This document shows, in pieces, positions 17,389 through 27,031 of a DNA stretch of 38,553 nt. Numbering within the stretch: the stretch's first letter is position 1; every line of letters starts with the position of its first letter. A model generated the notes under the pieces. It worked only from the letters and a program-made list of their open reading frames with translations. It made no database searches and was not told the DNA's origin. The DNA is from Thermodesulfovibrionia bacterium. GTDB lineage: Bacteria; Nitrospirota; Thermodesulfovibrionia; UBA6902. A program made the translations under genes and the position numbers. The DNA is taken from NCBI GenBank assembly GCA_020053105.1, contig JAGVNU010000072.1:1-38553 (forward strand). The letters are read 5' to 3'.

Positions 17389-17442
17389 GATATCCTCCTG
17401 TTAAATGTATATCTTATGGCTTACAGCTTACTGCTGATACTA

Positions 17443-17451
17443 TGTTATAAT
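17443..17451 (+). promoter_or_regulatory. extended -10 promoter of the DUF4390-ntrY pair
   Basis: TGTTATAAT at 17443-17451 is a perfect extended -10 box (TGn plus TATAAT) 34 nt before the start of the DUF4390 gene. A matching -35 box is not evident, as is common for extended -10 promoters. Confidence 0.5.
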
Positions 17452-17485
17452 CAAATAAAATTTTGTCTTAATTGTCAAGAAATAA

Positions 17486-18046
17486 ATGAAAATACTGGTT
17501 ATCCTCTTTTCTCTCATCAGTCCATTTTTAACAGTCTCGCATGCATATGCCATCGCCCCCCAGATTATGGGGCCTGATATGAAAATTATCGATAATAATA
17601 TCATCGTAAGTCTCCACATCGACCATGTCACAGACCTTGCAGCGCCTATAACATCCGGCGTCGAGAAGGAAATCACTTTCACTATAGAACTGTTAAGGGC
17701 GTGGAGGTTCTGGCCGGATGAATTTATAGTATCAAAAAACTTTTCCAAGGTCATCAAGTATGACAATTTAAGGGAACAGTACCGGGCATTATTATATGAT
17801 GGGGTCACCCGCACAGAAAAATATTTCAATGATTACAGTTCAGTTCAGGACTGGATTTTCACAGTGAACAACGTCAATCTCGCCAATGTAAAAGAACTTG
17901 AGTCGAGCAATTACTATATCAGAATAGTTGTTGAATCAAAAAGCCTGGAACAGCCACCGTTAATCGGGTTCTTAATACATTTTATTCCTGAAGTAGAAAT
18001 GAGCCTTGCAAAAGAATCTCCGCCGTTTCTGATTGGGGAAAACTGA
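17486..18046 (+). CDS. DUF4390 domain exported protein
   Basis: A 186-residue protein with a signal peptide ending in SHAYA and a beta-rich body typical of DUF4390 (segments SGVEKEITFTIELLRAWRFW and KVIKYDNLREQYRALL). Function is unknown, but the family is repeatedly found directly before NtrY-type kinases, as here: the stop and the kinase ATG overlap (ATGA). It may be a periplasmic accessory to the sensor (inference). The ribosome site is weak (AAGA). Confidence 0.82.
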   Translation: MKILVILFSLISPFLTVSHAYAIAPQIMGPDMKIIDNNIIVSLHIDHVTDLAAPITSGVEKEITFTIELLRAWRFWPDEFIVSKNFSKVIKYDNLREQYRALLYDGVTRTEKYFNDYSSVQDWIFTVNNVNLANVKELESSNYYIRIVVESKSLEQPPLIGFLIHFIPEVEMSLAKESPPFLIGEN

Positions 18047-20103
18047 TGAGAAACCTTAAAATACTTTTCGGCCTCTTCATTATCAGTATCTTCGCCATAA
18101 TTATTACTGGCGTAGTTTTGAATTATCTCGGGATTGAACATGGCTCTCTTCTGATAAAAATAGGCTTCATTTTTATAATTGTAAATATCGTTTTATACCT
18201 GCTGCTGCTGATTTTTTTTGTCGGGCGAAATCTTTTCAGTCTCTACAGAGAGAAGAAACGTAAAGCAATAGGTTCCAAATTCAGGACAAAACTTGTTGTG
18301 TCGTTCCTGGGTCTTGTCCTTATACCATCGGTATTTCTTTTCTTCCTTTCATATCAATTAATAAATAATTCTATCGATACGTGGTTTTCCCTGGAAGTCC
18401 AGAAGCCCATTTACGAATCAATGGACATAGCAAAGACCCTGTATGTTAAAGAGCGGAATAATACCATAAATTACGCCATACTCCTTGCTTCAAATAAAGG
18501 CCTGTGGACGGGCGGCGATAAGCCCGCAGCAGTCCCCGAGAATTATAAGGGTTATATGATCAAGCAAACCGACGGCACCCCTTTAGTCGATAACGCCTTT
18601 AAAGATAACGCCTCTACAGACGTTGTATCTACTGATAAAGGGGACGTTATACGAGCCGCTGCACCGCTTAAGGAAGGTGGTAATATTACGGGCGTTGTCG
18701 TTGTGGAAACAGTCATTCCGCATGATGTTGTTTTGAAAATGGAATCTATCCAGAAAGCATTTAATGAATATGTTCAGATCAAGTCGCAGCAAAATCCTGT
18801 TCGCTTTATTTATTTTTTAATGCTGACCATAGCGGCCTTACTGATTATCTTTCTGACATTGTGGGTCTCACTGCGGATTGCAAAAGGGATAACGGTCCCG
18901 ATCCAATCTCTTGCTGAGGCAACCAAGACGGTTGCGCACGGCAATCTGGATTTCAGGATCGCCCTTAAAAGAGACGATGAAATAGGTCTGCTGATTAATT
19001 CATTCAACAAAATGCTTGACGACCTGCAGGACGGCAAACAGTCTCTGGAAAAAGCCTATAAGGAGTCTGACCGCAGAAGGCTCAGCATGGAATCAATTCT
19101 CGAAAGCATAAATACAGGTGTGATTTTTTTTGATCGTACAGGAAGGATAATCACAGTCAACAATGCGGCCTGTCTTATGCTGAACATAGAACGCAATACC
19201 ATAGAGGGCCGGAGCTATAAGGAATTACTGGACAGGCTGAATTCCGAAGACCTCAGTTCAATGGTCAAACATCTCAGCGAAAAGGGGTTTGGGGCGGTTG
19301 AAAAAGAAATCCATATATACTTGAATGGCAGACCGATGGACCTGAGAGTTTATTCAACCATTATCAAGGATTCTGGAAACAAACTTGTAGGCACCCTTGC
19401 AGTATTCGATAATCTCACTGAAATTATTATGGCTCAGAGGGCCCTGGCCTGGCAGGAAGTTGCAAAACGAATAGCTCATGAAATTAAAAACCCGCTGACA
19501 CCTATAAGGCTGTCCGCTGAACGGCTTCTAAAAAAATGGAATGATAAATCGCCGGATTTTGAAGATGTCCTGAGGAGATCGACCAGAACAATAGTACAGG
19601 AAGTCAACAGCCTCAGATCTCTTGTAGATGAATTTTCAAGATTCGGCAAGATGCCTAAAATCAGTCTTGAGCCTACGGACATCAGGTCAATTATTGAAGA
19701 AGTAGTTGAGCTATACAGTAATTTAAAGGAAGTTGAGCTTATTCCGGCCGTTAGTAACGAAATCCCTGAAATCGAAATTGATAAAAAGCAGATAAAAATG
19801 GCTTTAATAAATCTCATAGATAATGCCATACAGGCGAGGACCGAAAAGATATGGCTGAATGCCCTGTATAACCCGGCCATGGACCTTATAAGAATCGAAG
19901 TTATAGATGCAGGCTCCGGAATTAACGAAGAAGATAAAGACAAACTTTTCTTCCCCTACTTTTCAACCAAAAAGGAAGGCACCGGCTTGGGACTCGCTAT
20001 TGTAAACAGCATAATATCAATGCACCGGGGATATATACGTGTTCAGGACAATAAACCTAAAGGCACTCAGTTTATTATCGAATTGCCTGTAGCACATAAA
20101 TAA
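18046..20103 (+). CDS. ntrY: NtrY-like sensor histidine kinase
   Basis: A 685-residue membrane kinase. Hydrophobic helices lie at about 7-28, 35-60 and 84-104, and another closes a periplasmic sensor region at about 258-280. It continues with HAMP (KRDDEIGLLINSFNKMLDDL), a PAS domain (about 345-460), HisKA with phospho-acceptor His478 in IAHEIKNPLTPIRLSAERL, and an HATPase domain with NLIDNAIQA, DAGSGIN and GTGLGLAI. The extended multi-helix N-terminus is characteristic of NtrY. No NtrX regulator follows; the next gene is ilvC. The partner must therefore lie elsewhere or be a different regulator. Confidence 0.92.
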   Translation: MRNLKILFGLFIISIFAIIITGVVLNYLGIEHGSLLIKIGFIFIIVNIVLYLLLLIFFVGRNLFSLYREKKRKAIGSKFRTKLVVSFLGLVLIPSVFLFFLSYQLINNSIDTWFSLEVQKPIYESMDIAKTLYVKERNNTINYAILLASNKGLWTGGDKPAAVPENYKGYMIKQTDGTPLVDNAFKDNASTDVVSTDKGDVIRAAAPLKEGGNITGVVVVETVIPHDVVLKMESIQKAFNEYVQIKSQQNPVRFIYFLMLTIAALLIIFLTLWVSLRIAKGITVPIQSLAEATKTVAHGNLDFRIALKRDDEIGLLINSFNKMLDDLQDGKQSLEKAYKESDRRRLSMESILESINTGVIFFDRTGRIITVNNAACLMLNIERNTIEGRSYKELLDRLNSEDLSSMVKHLSEKGFGAVEKEIHIYLNGRPMDLRVYSTIIKDSGNKLVGTLAVFDNLTEIIMAQRALAWQEVAKRIAHEIKNPLTPIRLSAERLLKKWNDKSPDFEDVLRRSTRTIVQEVNSLRSLVDEFSRFGKMPKISLEPTDIRSIIEEVVELYSNLKEVELIPAVSNEIPEIEIDKKQIKMALINLIDNAIQARTEKIWLNALYNPAMDLIRIEVIDAGSGINEEDKDKLFFPYFSTKKEGTGLGLAIVNSIISMHRGYIRVQDNKPKGTQFIIELPVAHK

Positions 20104-21312
<1,209 letters not shown>

Positions 21313-21315
21313 GAA

Positions 21316-21392
21316 AGGACAGAATACAGTAAACAGCATACAGAATACAGGGGTGTGCGCTCCTACTACTGTTTACTGACTACTGTTTCCTG
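21316..21392. repeat. hairpin built from inverted arrays of 7-nt repeats
   Basis: Five heptamers in register (AGGACAG, AATACAG, TAAACAG, CATACAG, AATACAG; 21316-21350) are followed after an 11-nt spacer by four heptamers of opposite sense (CCTACTA, CTGTTTA, CTGACTA, CTGTTTC, plus CTG; 21362-21392). CAGTAAACAG at 21327-21336 is exactly complementary to CTGTTTACTG at 21369-21378. The element fills the ilvC-psd gap and reaches to within 5 nt of the psd start, where no Shine-Dalgarno sequence is present. It is a dispersed-repeat type element, not a CRISPR array. Confidence 0.75.
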
Positions 21393-21397
21393 ATAAA

Positions 21398-22030
21398 ATG
21401 TTCCAATTCGCCAAAGAAGGTTATCCATTCATCAGCTTTTTTGCTGTAATAACCATTCTCTCCGCAATCCTGAGATTTAACTATGCGACGGTTGTTGCGC
21501 TGATACTGACGCTGTTCATGTTCTATTTTTTCAGAGACCCTGAAAGAAACACCCCTCAGGACATAAACGCGTTTATTTCTCCAGCGGACGGGAAGATCAT
21601 CCTCATCACTGAGGCAAGAGAAGATGAAATTTTAAAGGGACCCGGACGGAGAATCAGCATCTTTATGTCTCCTTTGAACGTTCATGTAAACAGGGTCCCA
21701 TCTGACGGCACTGTCAGGGAGGTCATGCATTTCCCCGGCAAATTTTTTTCCGCATATAAAGATGACGCGGCCAAATATAACGAACATATCTCAATGCTCT
21801 ACGAAACCGCTCACGGGAATATAGTCATCAAACAGATAGCCGGTTATGTCGCAAGACGGGCTGTGTGCAGGGTAAAGCCCGGAGACACCCTTAAACAGGG
21901 GCAACGATACGGCATTATAAAATTCAGCTCAAGGCTCGATGTCTTCTTGCCATTAGATGCCGAGGTTAAGGTACAATTAGGTGACAAAGTAATGGCCGGA
22001 GAAACGGTTTTAGGCGTAATCAGAAAATAA
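21398..22030 (+). CDS. psd: phosphatidylserine decarboxylase, short form
   Basis: A 210-residue membrane-associated proenzyme that converts phosphatidylserine to phosphatidylethanolamine. It is the short bacterial/archaeal type. Two N-terminal hydrophobic segments (about 10-45) precede FFRDPER, SPADGKI, MSPLNVHVNRVP and the C-terminal region GIIKFSSRLDVFLP. In the family the last motif contains Gly-Ser, where self-cleavage produces the pyruvoyl group; here it is Ser177-Ser178. The ATG lacks a ribosome site because the heptamer hairpin abuts it. It lies beside pssA, which makes its substrate. Confidence 0.92.
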   Translation: MFQFAKEGYPFISFFAVITILSAILRFNYATVVALILTLFMFYFFRDPERNTPQDINAFISPADGKIILITEAREDEILKGPGRRISIFMSPLNVHVNRVPSDGTVREVMHFPGKFFSAYKDDAAKYNEHISMLYETAHGNIVIKQIAGYVARRAVCRVKPGDTLKQGQRYGIIKFSSRLDVFLPLDAEVKVQLGDKVMAGETVLGVIRK

Positions 22031-22032
22031 AT

Positions 22033-22061
22033 GTATAGACAGGTTTAAAACCTGTCTATAC
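22033..22061. repeat. 29-bp perfect palindrome
   Basis: GTATAGACAGGTTT at 22033-22046 is repeated as its exact reverse complement at 22048-22061, around a single A. It starts 3 nt after the psd stop and ends 13 nt before the pssA start, leaving no Shine-Dalgarno sequence. There is no T run, so it is not a typical terminator. It may be a mobile palindromic repeat or a cruciform/RNA hairpin that modulates pssA. Confidence 0.8.
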
Positions 22062-22074
22062 CAAAATATAAATT

Positions 22075-22800
22075 ATGAGAAAAGGAATATACATACTGCC
22101 GAATTCACTCACCCTGTGCGGAATGTTCTGCGGGTTTTATGCGATTCTCGCATGCTTTAAAGGCCACTATGTTTATGCTGCATGGGCCATATTGATTGCA
22201 AACATCTTCGACGGTCTGGACGGCTGGGTCGCCAGGCTGACAAACAGCACAACCAAATTCGGGGTAGAACTAGATTCACTTTCAGACCTTGTTGCGTTCG
22301 GTGTTGCGCCCGCGGTCCTTATTTACAGTTGGGGCGACCTGCATGCGTTCGGCAGGGTTGGATGGGGAGCGGCATTCATATATGTAATATGCGGGGCATT
22401 GAGACTCGCAAGATACAATGTTCAGATGGGAACAACGGAAAGCAAGGCATTTACAGGTTTGCCGATTCCCGGAGCAGGAACGGTGGTTGCATCCCTCATT
22501 TTATTTTATAATGACATATGGGGCCCCCTGGCAGGAAGAAACTATGTAGTTCTCTTTCTGCCGTTTCTCCTGGCAGCGCTGATGGTAAGCATGCTGAAAT
22601 TCCACGGATTGAAAGAGATTAATTTCAAGGAAAGGAAACCTTTCTGGCTTCTGGTCGTCATCGTGGTGGCATTTGTTCTCATTTTTATGTATCCTGAAAT
22701 AGTAATCTTTATTTTTGCGATTATTTATGTATTCTGGGGAATCATAGAAGGAACATATATCAGCTACAAGAAAAGGAAGGTCAGGGGAATTCTGCCATGA
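22075..22800 (+). CDS. pssA: CDP-diacylglycerol-serine O-phosphatidyltransferase
   Basis: A 241-residue integral membrane enzyme that makes phosphatidylserine from CDP-diacylglycerol and serine. The CDP-alcohol phosphotransferase signature is complete: D46-G-L-D49-G50, A53-R54, G63, D67 and D71. About six to eight hydrophobic helices cover the rest, and the C-terminus is basic. It follows psd by 44 nt, which contain the 29-bp palindrome, and overlaps leuA by 4 nt (ATGA). No ribosome site is recognisable. Confidence 0.95.
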   Translation: MRKGIYILPNSLTLCGMFCGFYAILACFKGHYVYAAWAILIANIFDGLDGWVARLTNSTTKFGVELDSLSDLVAFGVAPAVLIYSWGDLHAFGRVGWGAAFIYVICGALRLARYNVQMGTTESKAFTGLPIPGAGTVVASLILFYNDIWGPLAGRNYVVLFLPFLLAALMVSMLKFHGLKEINFKERKPFWLLVVIVVAFVLIFMYPEIVIFIFAIIYVFWGIIEGTYISYKKRKVRGILP

Positions 22801-24305
22801 GGACAATAAAGATTTTTGACACAACTCTCAGAGACGGCGAACAGTCACCCGGCGCATCGATGAACGTCGGGGAAAAACTCCAGGTGGCCAGACAACTGGC
22901 GCGCCTCGGAGTCGATATTATCGAGGCCGGTTTTGCAATCGCCTCTCCGGGTGATTTTGAGGCGATCAGGACTATCGGCGGCGAGGTCGAGGGCCCTATC
23001 ATCTGCAGTCTCGCAAGGGCAAAAGAAGAGGACGTTAAACGCGCATGGGAAGCTGTCAAAGACTCTCCTAAAAAGAGGATCCATACTTTTCATTCCACGT
23101 CCGACATCCATTTAAAATACCAGTTCCGGGTCAGCCGCGAAGAGGCGTTAAAACGCTCTGTGCAGATGGTGCAGCTTGCAAAGGGATTTCTGGATGATGT
23201 TGAGTTTTCTCCCATGGATGCCACGCGCACCGATATAAGTTATCTGTGCGAAGTGGTTGAAGCCGTAATTGAGGCCGGCGCGTTAACAGTGAACATCCCA
23301 GATACGGTCGGCTACAGCATACCGAGTGAATTCGGCGCAATGATAAAGACGCTCTTTGATAAAGTGAAAAATATTGATAAGGCAGTCATCGCCATTCACT
23401 GCCACAACGACCTCGGGCTTGCAACGTCCAATTCACTGTCCGCGGTGCTGAACGGCGCGGGTCAGATCGAATGCACAATTAACGGCATCGGCGAACGGGC
23501 CGGGAATTGTTCACTGGAAGAAGTAGTCATGGCCCTGCGGACCAGGCGTGATTTATTCAATGCAGATACGAATATTAAGACAGAGGAAATTATCCGGAGC
23601 AGCAGGCTTGTTTCCAAAATAACGGGCATGTCTGTTCAGGCCAATAAAGCCATTGTCGGCGCAAACGCCTTTGCTCATGAATCCGGGATACATCAGGACG
23701 GACTTTTGAAAGAGAAATCAACATATGAAATAATCAGGCCGGAGACCATCGGTCTGCACAAGACACAATTCGTCCTCGGCAAACATTCAGGCCGTCATGC
23801 ATTCAGAACGAGGCTGAATGAACTGGGATTCACATTGGGCGATGACGAAGTTAACAATGCTTTTGAGCGTTTCAAAAAACTGGCCGACCAGAAAAAAGAA
23901 ATTTACGATGAAGATCTTGAAAGCCTGGTGTCTGAAGAATTCACAACGGTGCCTGAGACGTACAGTCTGCTCGAATTGAGCATTTCATCAGGTACGAATC
24001 AGAGTCCGACTGCACTCCTCAAAATAAGAGTGCTCGGAGAAATCGTTGAAAAAGAGGAACACGGAGACGGACCGGTCGACGCGGTCTTTAAGGCGATCAC
24101 TTCAATCACCGGGACAAAAAGCAGACTGCTCAGATACGAAGTCAAGGCAATCACCGGGGGCACCGATGCACTTGGTGAGGTTGTCTGTGCCCTGGAGGAA
24201 GAGGGCAAATCAGTCAGCGGCCACGGGGCTGACACGGATATTATCACGGCGTCTGCCAAAGCCTATATTAATGCATTGAATAAACTGGCGGCAAGCAGGA
24301 AATAG
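22797..24305 (+). CDS. leuA: 2-isopropylmalate synthase
   Basis: A 502-residue cytoplasmic enzyme catalysing the first committed step of leucine synthesis, condensation of acetyl-CoA with 2-ketoisovalerate. The HMGL-like barrel starts with [12 protein letters not shown] and carries the metal motif HCHND near residue 200 and [16 protein letters not shown]. The catalytic linker contains HESGIHQDG, and the C-terminal regulatory (LeuA dimer) domain from about residue 370 implies feedback control by leucine. The family is close to homocitrate/citramalate synthases, but the context with ilvC supports leuA. It overlaps pssA by 4 nt. Confidence 0.95.
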   Translation: MRTIKIFDTTLRDGEQSPGASMNVGEKLQVARQLARLGVDIIEAGFAIASPGDFEAIRTIGGEVEGPIICSLARAKEEDVKRAWEAVKDSPKKRIHTFHSTSDIHLKYQFRVSREEALKRSVQMVQLAKGFLDDVEFSPMDATRTDISYLCEVVEAVIEAGALTVNIPDTVGYSIPSEFGAMIKTLFDKVKNIDKAVIAIHCHNDLGLATSNSLSAVLNGAGQIECTINGIGERAGNCSLEEVVMALRTRRDLFNADTNIKTEEIIRSSRLVSKITGMSVQANKAIVGANAFAHESGIHQDGLLKEKSTYEIIRPETIGLHKTQFVLGKHSGRHAFRTRLNELGFTLGDDEVNNAFERFKKLADQKKEIYDEDLESLVSEEFTTVPETYSLLELSISSGTNQSPTALLKIRVLGEIVEKEEHGDGPVDAVFKAITSITGTKSRLLRYEVKAITGGTDALGEVVCALEEEGKSVSGHGADTDIITASAKAYINALNKLAASRK

Positions 24306-24325
24306 GACAATCCTAAAAAACTTTA

Positions 24326-24688
24326 TCAGGATTTTATCGCGACTTTGAGATTCCCGACAAATTCTATATAGCTGACGGGAGGATCAAGGATCTCAATACC
24401 CATACTGTAATTAGAATCATCTACTTTTTCTATCCTTCTGATCCTGGCAAAAAACTTTGAAATCTCATTCTCAAGGGGGACCAAAATCTCGATCCAGTTG
24501 ATGCATGGAAGGAAGTTGCCGGTCTTTATAAACATCCCGTTTTCTGAAAGGTTTTTTATAGTGCCCGAATAAAGTGTGTCCTCACAAACATACTTTACCG
24601 GCAGACTCATATCAACTCTATCGAATGATCGTCTGTTCATATTTAATTTCTGAGCAATTAATATGCCAAATCGGATAAAGAAACCCAT
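24326..24688 (-). CDS. PilZ-domain c-di-GMP binding protein
   Basis: A PilZ domain with RSFDR (RxxxR) near the start and NLSENG ([D/N]xSxxG) about 25 residues on. GIEILDPPVSY near the end mirrors GIEIIDPPDEY in the PilZ protein at 970-1314. The ATG at 24688 has AGGG 4-5 nt upstream and yields 120 residues with a hydrophobic lead. An ATG at 24640 (104 residues, starting MNRRSFDR) would give a minimal PilZ protein. It is a single gene, convergent with leuA 20 nt away and downstream of the metF terminator. Confidence 0.83.
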   Translation of the reverse strand: MGFFIRFGILIAQKLNMNRRSFDRVDMSLPVKYVCEDTLYSGTIKNLSENGMFIKTGNFLPCINWIEILVPLENEISKFFARIRRIEKVDDSNYSMGIEILDPPVSYIEFVGNLKVAIKS

Positions 24689-24860
24689 CCAGCCCTGGAA
24701 CCCGTTGTTTTTTTACAGTAAATCAATTGAAAATTTTGAGATTTCCATATACAAGTATTCAATAGTATCATCTATTACGTCATGATATTGACAAAATTGT
24801 ATTATAAAGAAATTACCTTGACAGCCCGCTGGAGTGGTCGAGCACTGCAGGTTAACGCAC

Positions 24861-24888
24861 AAAAAAGGGCCAGGAAAAACCCTGACCC
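24861..24888 (-). terminator. rho-independent terminator of the Wood-Ljungdahl operon
   Basis: On the minus strand GGGTCAGG pairs with CCTGGCCC (8 bp, one G-U) around a 6-nt loop and is followed by six T. It lies 30 nt after the metF stop and would end the hdr-metVF transcript. Confidence 0.9.
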
Positions 24889-24917
24889 TCGAATTCTCAA
24901 AATATATTACTGGTAAC

Positions 24918-25799
24918 TTATAGCAGTCCGGCCCTTTCCATAATCATCGGCACCTTGTCTTCCATGCCGATTGCCATGATATGAACGCCGTCGCATATCT
25001 TCTCGTCTTTCAATTGTTTGATATGGCGCGCCGCTATATTGATCCCGGTCTCAAGGGCCTTCTCTTTTCCGGCTGCCTTAATCTCATCTATCAATACCTG
25101 GGGCACTGAAATACCGGGCACGTTCTTATTCATAAAATTCGCCATGCCAGCACTCTTCAGCACCACGATCCCGGCAAGGACCTTTACAGGGAATTTCCTT
25201 GCGTACGCCATGAATGACTTGAATTTCTCCATGTCATAGATCGCCTGGGTCTGGAAGAACTTTGCCCCTGCCTTCACCTTCTTTTCAAACTTGACGAGTT
25301 GTGGTTCAAGCGGGTTTGCCTCAGGGGTCACAACAGCTCCGGCGTAGAAATTTGTAGCGCCTTTCATTTCATTGCCTGACATATCTTTGCCGTTGTTCAT
25401 GCCTTCAACGATCTTAAGGAGCTGAACGGATTCAACGTCATAGACTGACTTGGCCTGTTTATGGTCTCCGGCATTCACATGGTCGCCTGTCAGACAAAGG
25501 ACATTATGGATTCCTAACACGCTTGCGCCGAGGAGGTCTGCCTGCAGGCCTATCCTGTTTCTGTCACGGCAAGTCATCTGAAGGACCGGCTCCATGCCGT
25601 TATCAAGGACAATCTTGCAGACAGCCAGAGAGCTTATCCTCATCACGGCTGACTGGTTGTCCGTTACATTCGCCACATCTATTTTGCCCTTCAGGACCTC
25701 TATATGATGGTACATCTCCTTGATGTCGGTCCCCTTGGGAGGGCCTATCTCAGCGGTAACTGCGAATTTGCCTGAATCAAGAATATCTCTGAAGCTCAC
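24918..25799 (-). CDS. metF: 5,10-methylenetetrahydrofolate reductase
   Basis: A 293-residue FAD barrel enzyme that reduces methylene-THF to methyl-THF. Family segments include TAEIGPPKGTDIKEM, ANVTDNQSAVMR, VLQMTCRDRNR, VLCLTGDH and AGAKFFQTQAIYD. It is of the acetogen-type short form that works with MetV. The start overlaps the metV stop by 4 nt. Together with hdrCBA and mvhD upstream, this reproduces the gene set of the Moorella MetVF-HdrABC-MvhD complex, which points to the Wood-Ljungdahl methyl branch rather than only methionine synthesis. Confidence 0.96.
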   Translation of the reverse strand: MSFRDILDSGKFAVTAEIGPPKGTDIKEMYHHIEVLKGKIDVANVTDNQSAVMRISSLAVCKIVLDNGMEPVLQMTCRDRNRIGLQADLLGASVLGIHNVLCLTGDHVNAGDHKQAKSVYDVESVQLLKIVEGMNNGKDMSGNEMKGATNFYAGAVVTPEANPLEPQLVKFEKKVKAGAKFFQTQAIYDMEKFKSFMAYARKFPVKVLAGIVVLKSAGMANFMNKNVPGISVPQVLIDEIKAAGKEKALETGINIAARHIKQLKDEKICDGVHIMAIGMEDKVPMIMERAGLL

Positions 25800-26467
25800 T
25801 TTTTGATCTCCTCCAGTACTTTGACTTTAAAGTTTCTCGGCCCCTGCGCCTTTGACCAGTCCTTTGCCTCATTGATCTCTTTCATAAGATCAAGTTTGTT
25901 TAACTTCTTCATTCTGTCATATATCAGGACCCACGCGCATTTTATGTCCGGGCTCACTTCGCAGCTGCCGTTATTTGTGCCGCCGCACGGCCCGTTCAGA
26001 AGTGACTTGGAGCAGCGGGCTATAGGACATATTCCGCCTGTAAGGTGCAGGATGCAGTTGCCGCAGCCTGCGCATAGTTCTGTAAATTCTCCGGCCCTCG
26101 GCACGGCCCCGAAGAATTCGGTATTGATCGCGGGGAATACCGGGATGTCGCCGATATTTTCGGACAGGAGATTTACGCCGACGCCGCACGCAGTGGATAG
26201 TATAAGGTCGTATGTGCGGATATCTTCCATGACAGGCTGAAAGAACTCAGGTTCGCAATGCCTTTCAACAGCGTTATGATTGATTTCTATTGCAATGCCT
26301 TCCTCTGAGGCCTTCATTCGAAGCAATGAGGCCAATATTTCCGCCTCCTTGCCTCCTCCGGCATGACATATGGCCACACATGTGTTGCAGCCGAATACAA
26401 GGACTTTCTTGAAGTCCTTGACCATATTCCATATCTCTTCAAACGGTTTTTGTTCACCTGTGATCAT
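25796..26467 (-). CDS. metV: methylene-THF reductase partner subunit, zinc/Fe-S protein
   Basis: A 223-residue protein homologous to the MetV subunit (methylene-THF reductase C-terminal domain). The N-terminal part has VLVFGCNTCVAICHAGG. The C-terminal part has a cysteine cluster CAGCGNCILHLTGGICPIARC followed by LLNGPCGG, fit for metal or cluster binding. In acetogens MetV is needed for activity and for coupling MetF to its electron donor. The ribosome site AAGGAG overlaps the end of mvhD, and the gene overlaps metF by 4 nt. Confidence 0.93.
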   Translation of the reverse strand: MITGEQKPFEEIWNMVKDFKKVLVFGCNTCVAICHAGGGKEAEILASLLRMKASEEGIAIEINHNAVERHCEPEFFQPVMEDIRTYDLILSTACGVGVNLLSENIGDIPVFPAINTEFFGAVPRAGEFTELCAGCGNCILHLTGGICPIARCSKSLLNGPCGGTNNGSCEVSPDIKCAWVLIYDRMKKLNKLDLMKEINEAKDWSKAQGPRNFKVKVLEEIKK

Positions 26468-26473
26468 TTTTCA

Positions 26474-26983
26474 TCACTCCTTTATATTCTTCTTGGGGCT
26501 GCACGTTGCAATCCATATAGGTGAGGGACCGAGCTTACGGATCTTCTCTGTGAATTCGTTGCACATCTCAGCCCAGCGCGGACCCATGGCTGCCGACAGA
26601 TTGAACATCTCAAGGCGCTCAGGGTCGATCCCGACCTTTGCCAACAGGCTTTTGACATGCTCCACCCTCTTTGCTGCGTATGTATTACCTTCCAGGTAAT
26701 GACATTGTCCCTGTAGTCAGCCGGCGACAAATACGCCGTCTATGCCTTTTTCGAAGGCCCGAAGGACATATATCTGGTCCAGCTTGCCTGTGCACGGGAG
26801 ACGTATTATCTTGACGTTAGGCGAATAAGAAAGACGCATTACGCCCGCGAGGTCCGCTGCTGCAAAGGCGCAGTAGTGGCACGCAAAGGCAAGTATGTTA
26901 GGCTCCCACCCTTCAGGTGTTTCATGGGGTTTCTCAATAGAAGGGGCCTTTGCCTCTTCAGTTGATTCAACAGCCTTATTCAT
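26474..26983 (-). CDS. mvhD: MvhD-type electron-transfer subunit, predicted selenoprotein
   Basis: Read through an in-frame TGA at 26719-26717, the frame encodes 169 residues covering the entire MvhD/FrhD family domain: ACHYCAF (Cys35, Cys38), RLPCTG (Cys64), VAG-U89-LQGQCHY (Cys94) and LEGN, then a helical C-terminal half with FNLSAAMGPRWAEM. In relatives the residue at the TGA is a Cys of the [2Fe-2S] site, so selenocysteine replaces Cys. A SECIS-like hairpin lies just after the codon. Both halves are in the same frame and fully conserved, so it is not a decayed gene. In the Hdr complex MvhD passes electrons to HdrA. It lies 48 nt after hdrA and 6 nt before metV. Confidence 0.9.
26684..26719 (-). 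promoter_or_regulatory. UGA selenocysteine codon with bacterial SECIS hairpin
   Basis: The UGA codon is at 26719-26717. Sixteen nt further on, ATTACC (26700-26695) pairs perfectly with GGTAAT (26689-26684) around the 5-nt loop TGGAA, which has G at positions 2 and 3. The UGA-to-loop distance is 22 nt, within the range accepted for bacterial SECIS elements, and an apical-loop G is the expected SelB contact. selA/B/C/D are not in the window. Confidence 0.8.
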
Positions 26984-27031
26984 TATTCAGTTTTCCTTCC
27001 TTGTTTTCTATACAAAATAAAAGTCCTGATT

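Noticed and set aside
21316-21392. CRISPR-like array
   Set aside because: Units are 7 nt without spacers and in two opposite orientations; no cas gene is nearby.
22797-24305. homocitrate or citramalate synthase instead of leuA
   Set aside because: Residue patterns of these enzymes overlap, but the full LeuA dimer domain and linkage to ilvC favour 2-isopropylmalate synthase. A phylogeny would settle it.
26474-26719. mvhD read as a nonsense-mutated pseudogene or two separate small genes
   Set aside because: Both halves are conserved in sequence and frame, the TGA replaces a family Cys exactly, and a SECIS-like hairpin follows. The downstream half has no ribosome site of its own at its first ATG.
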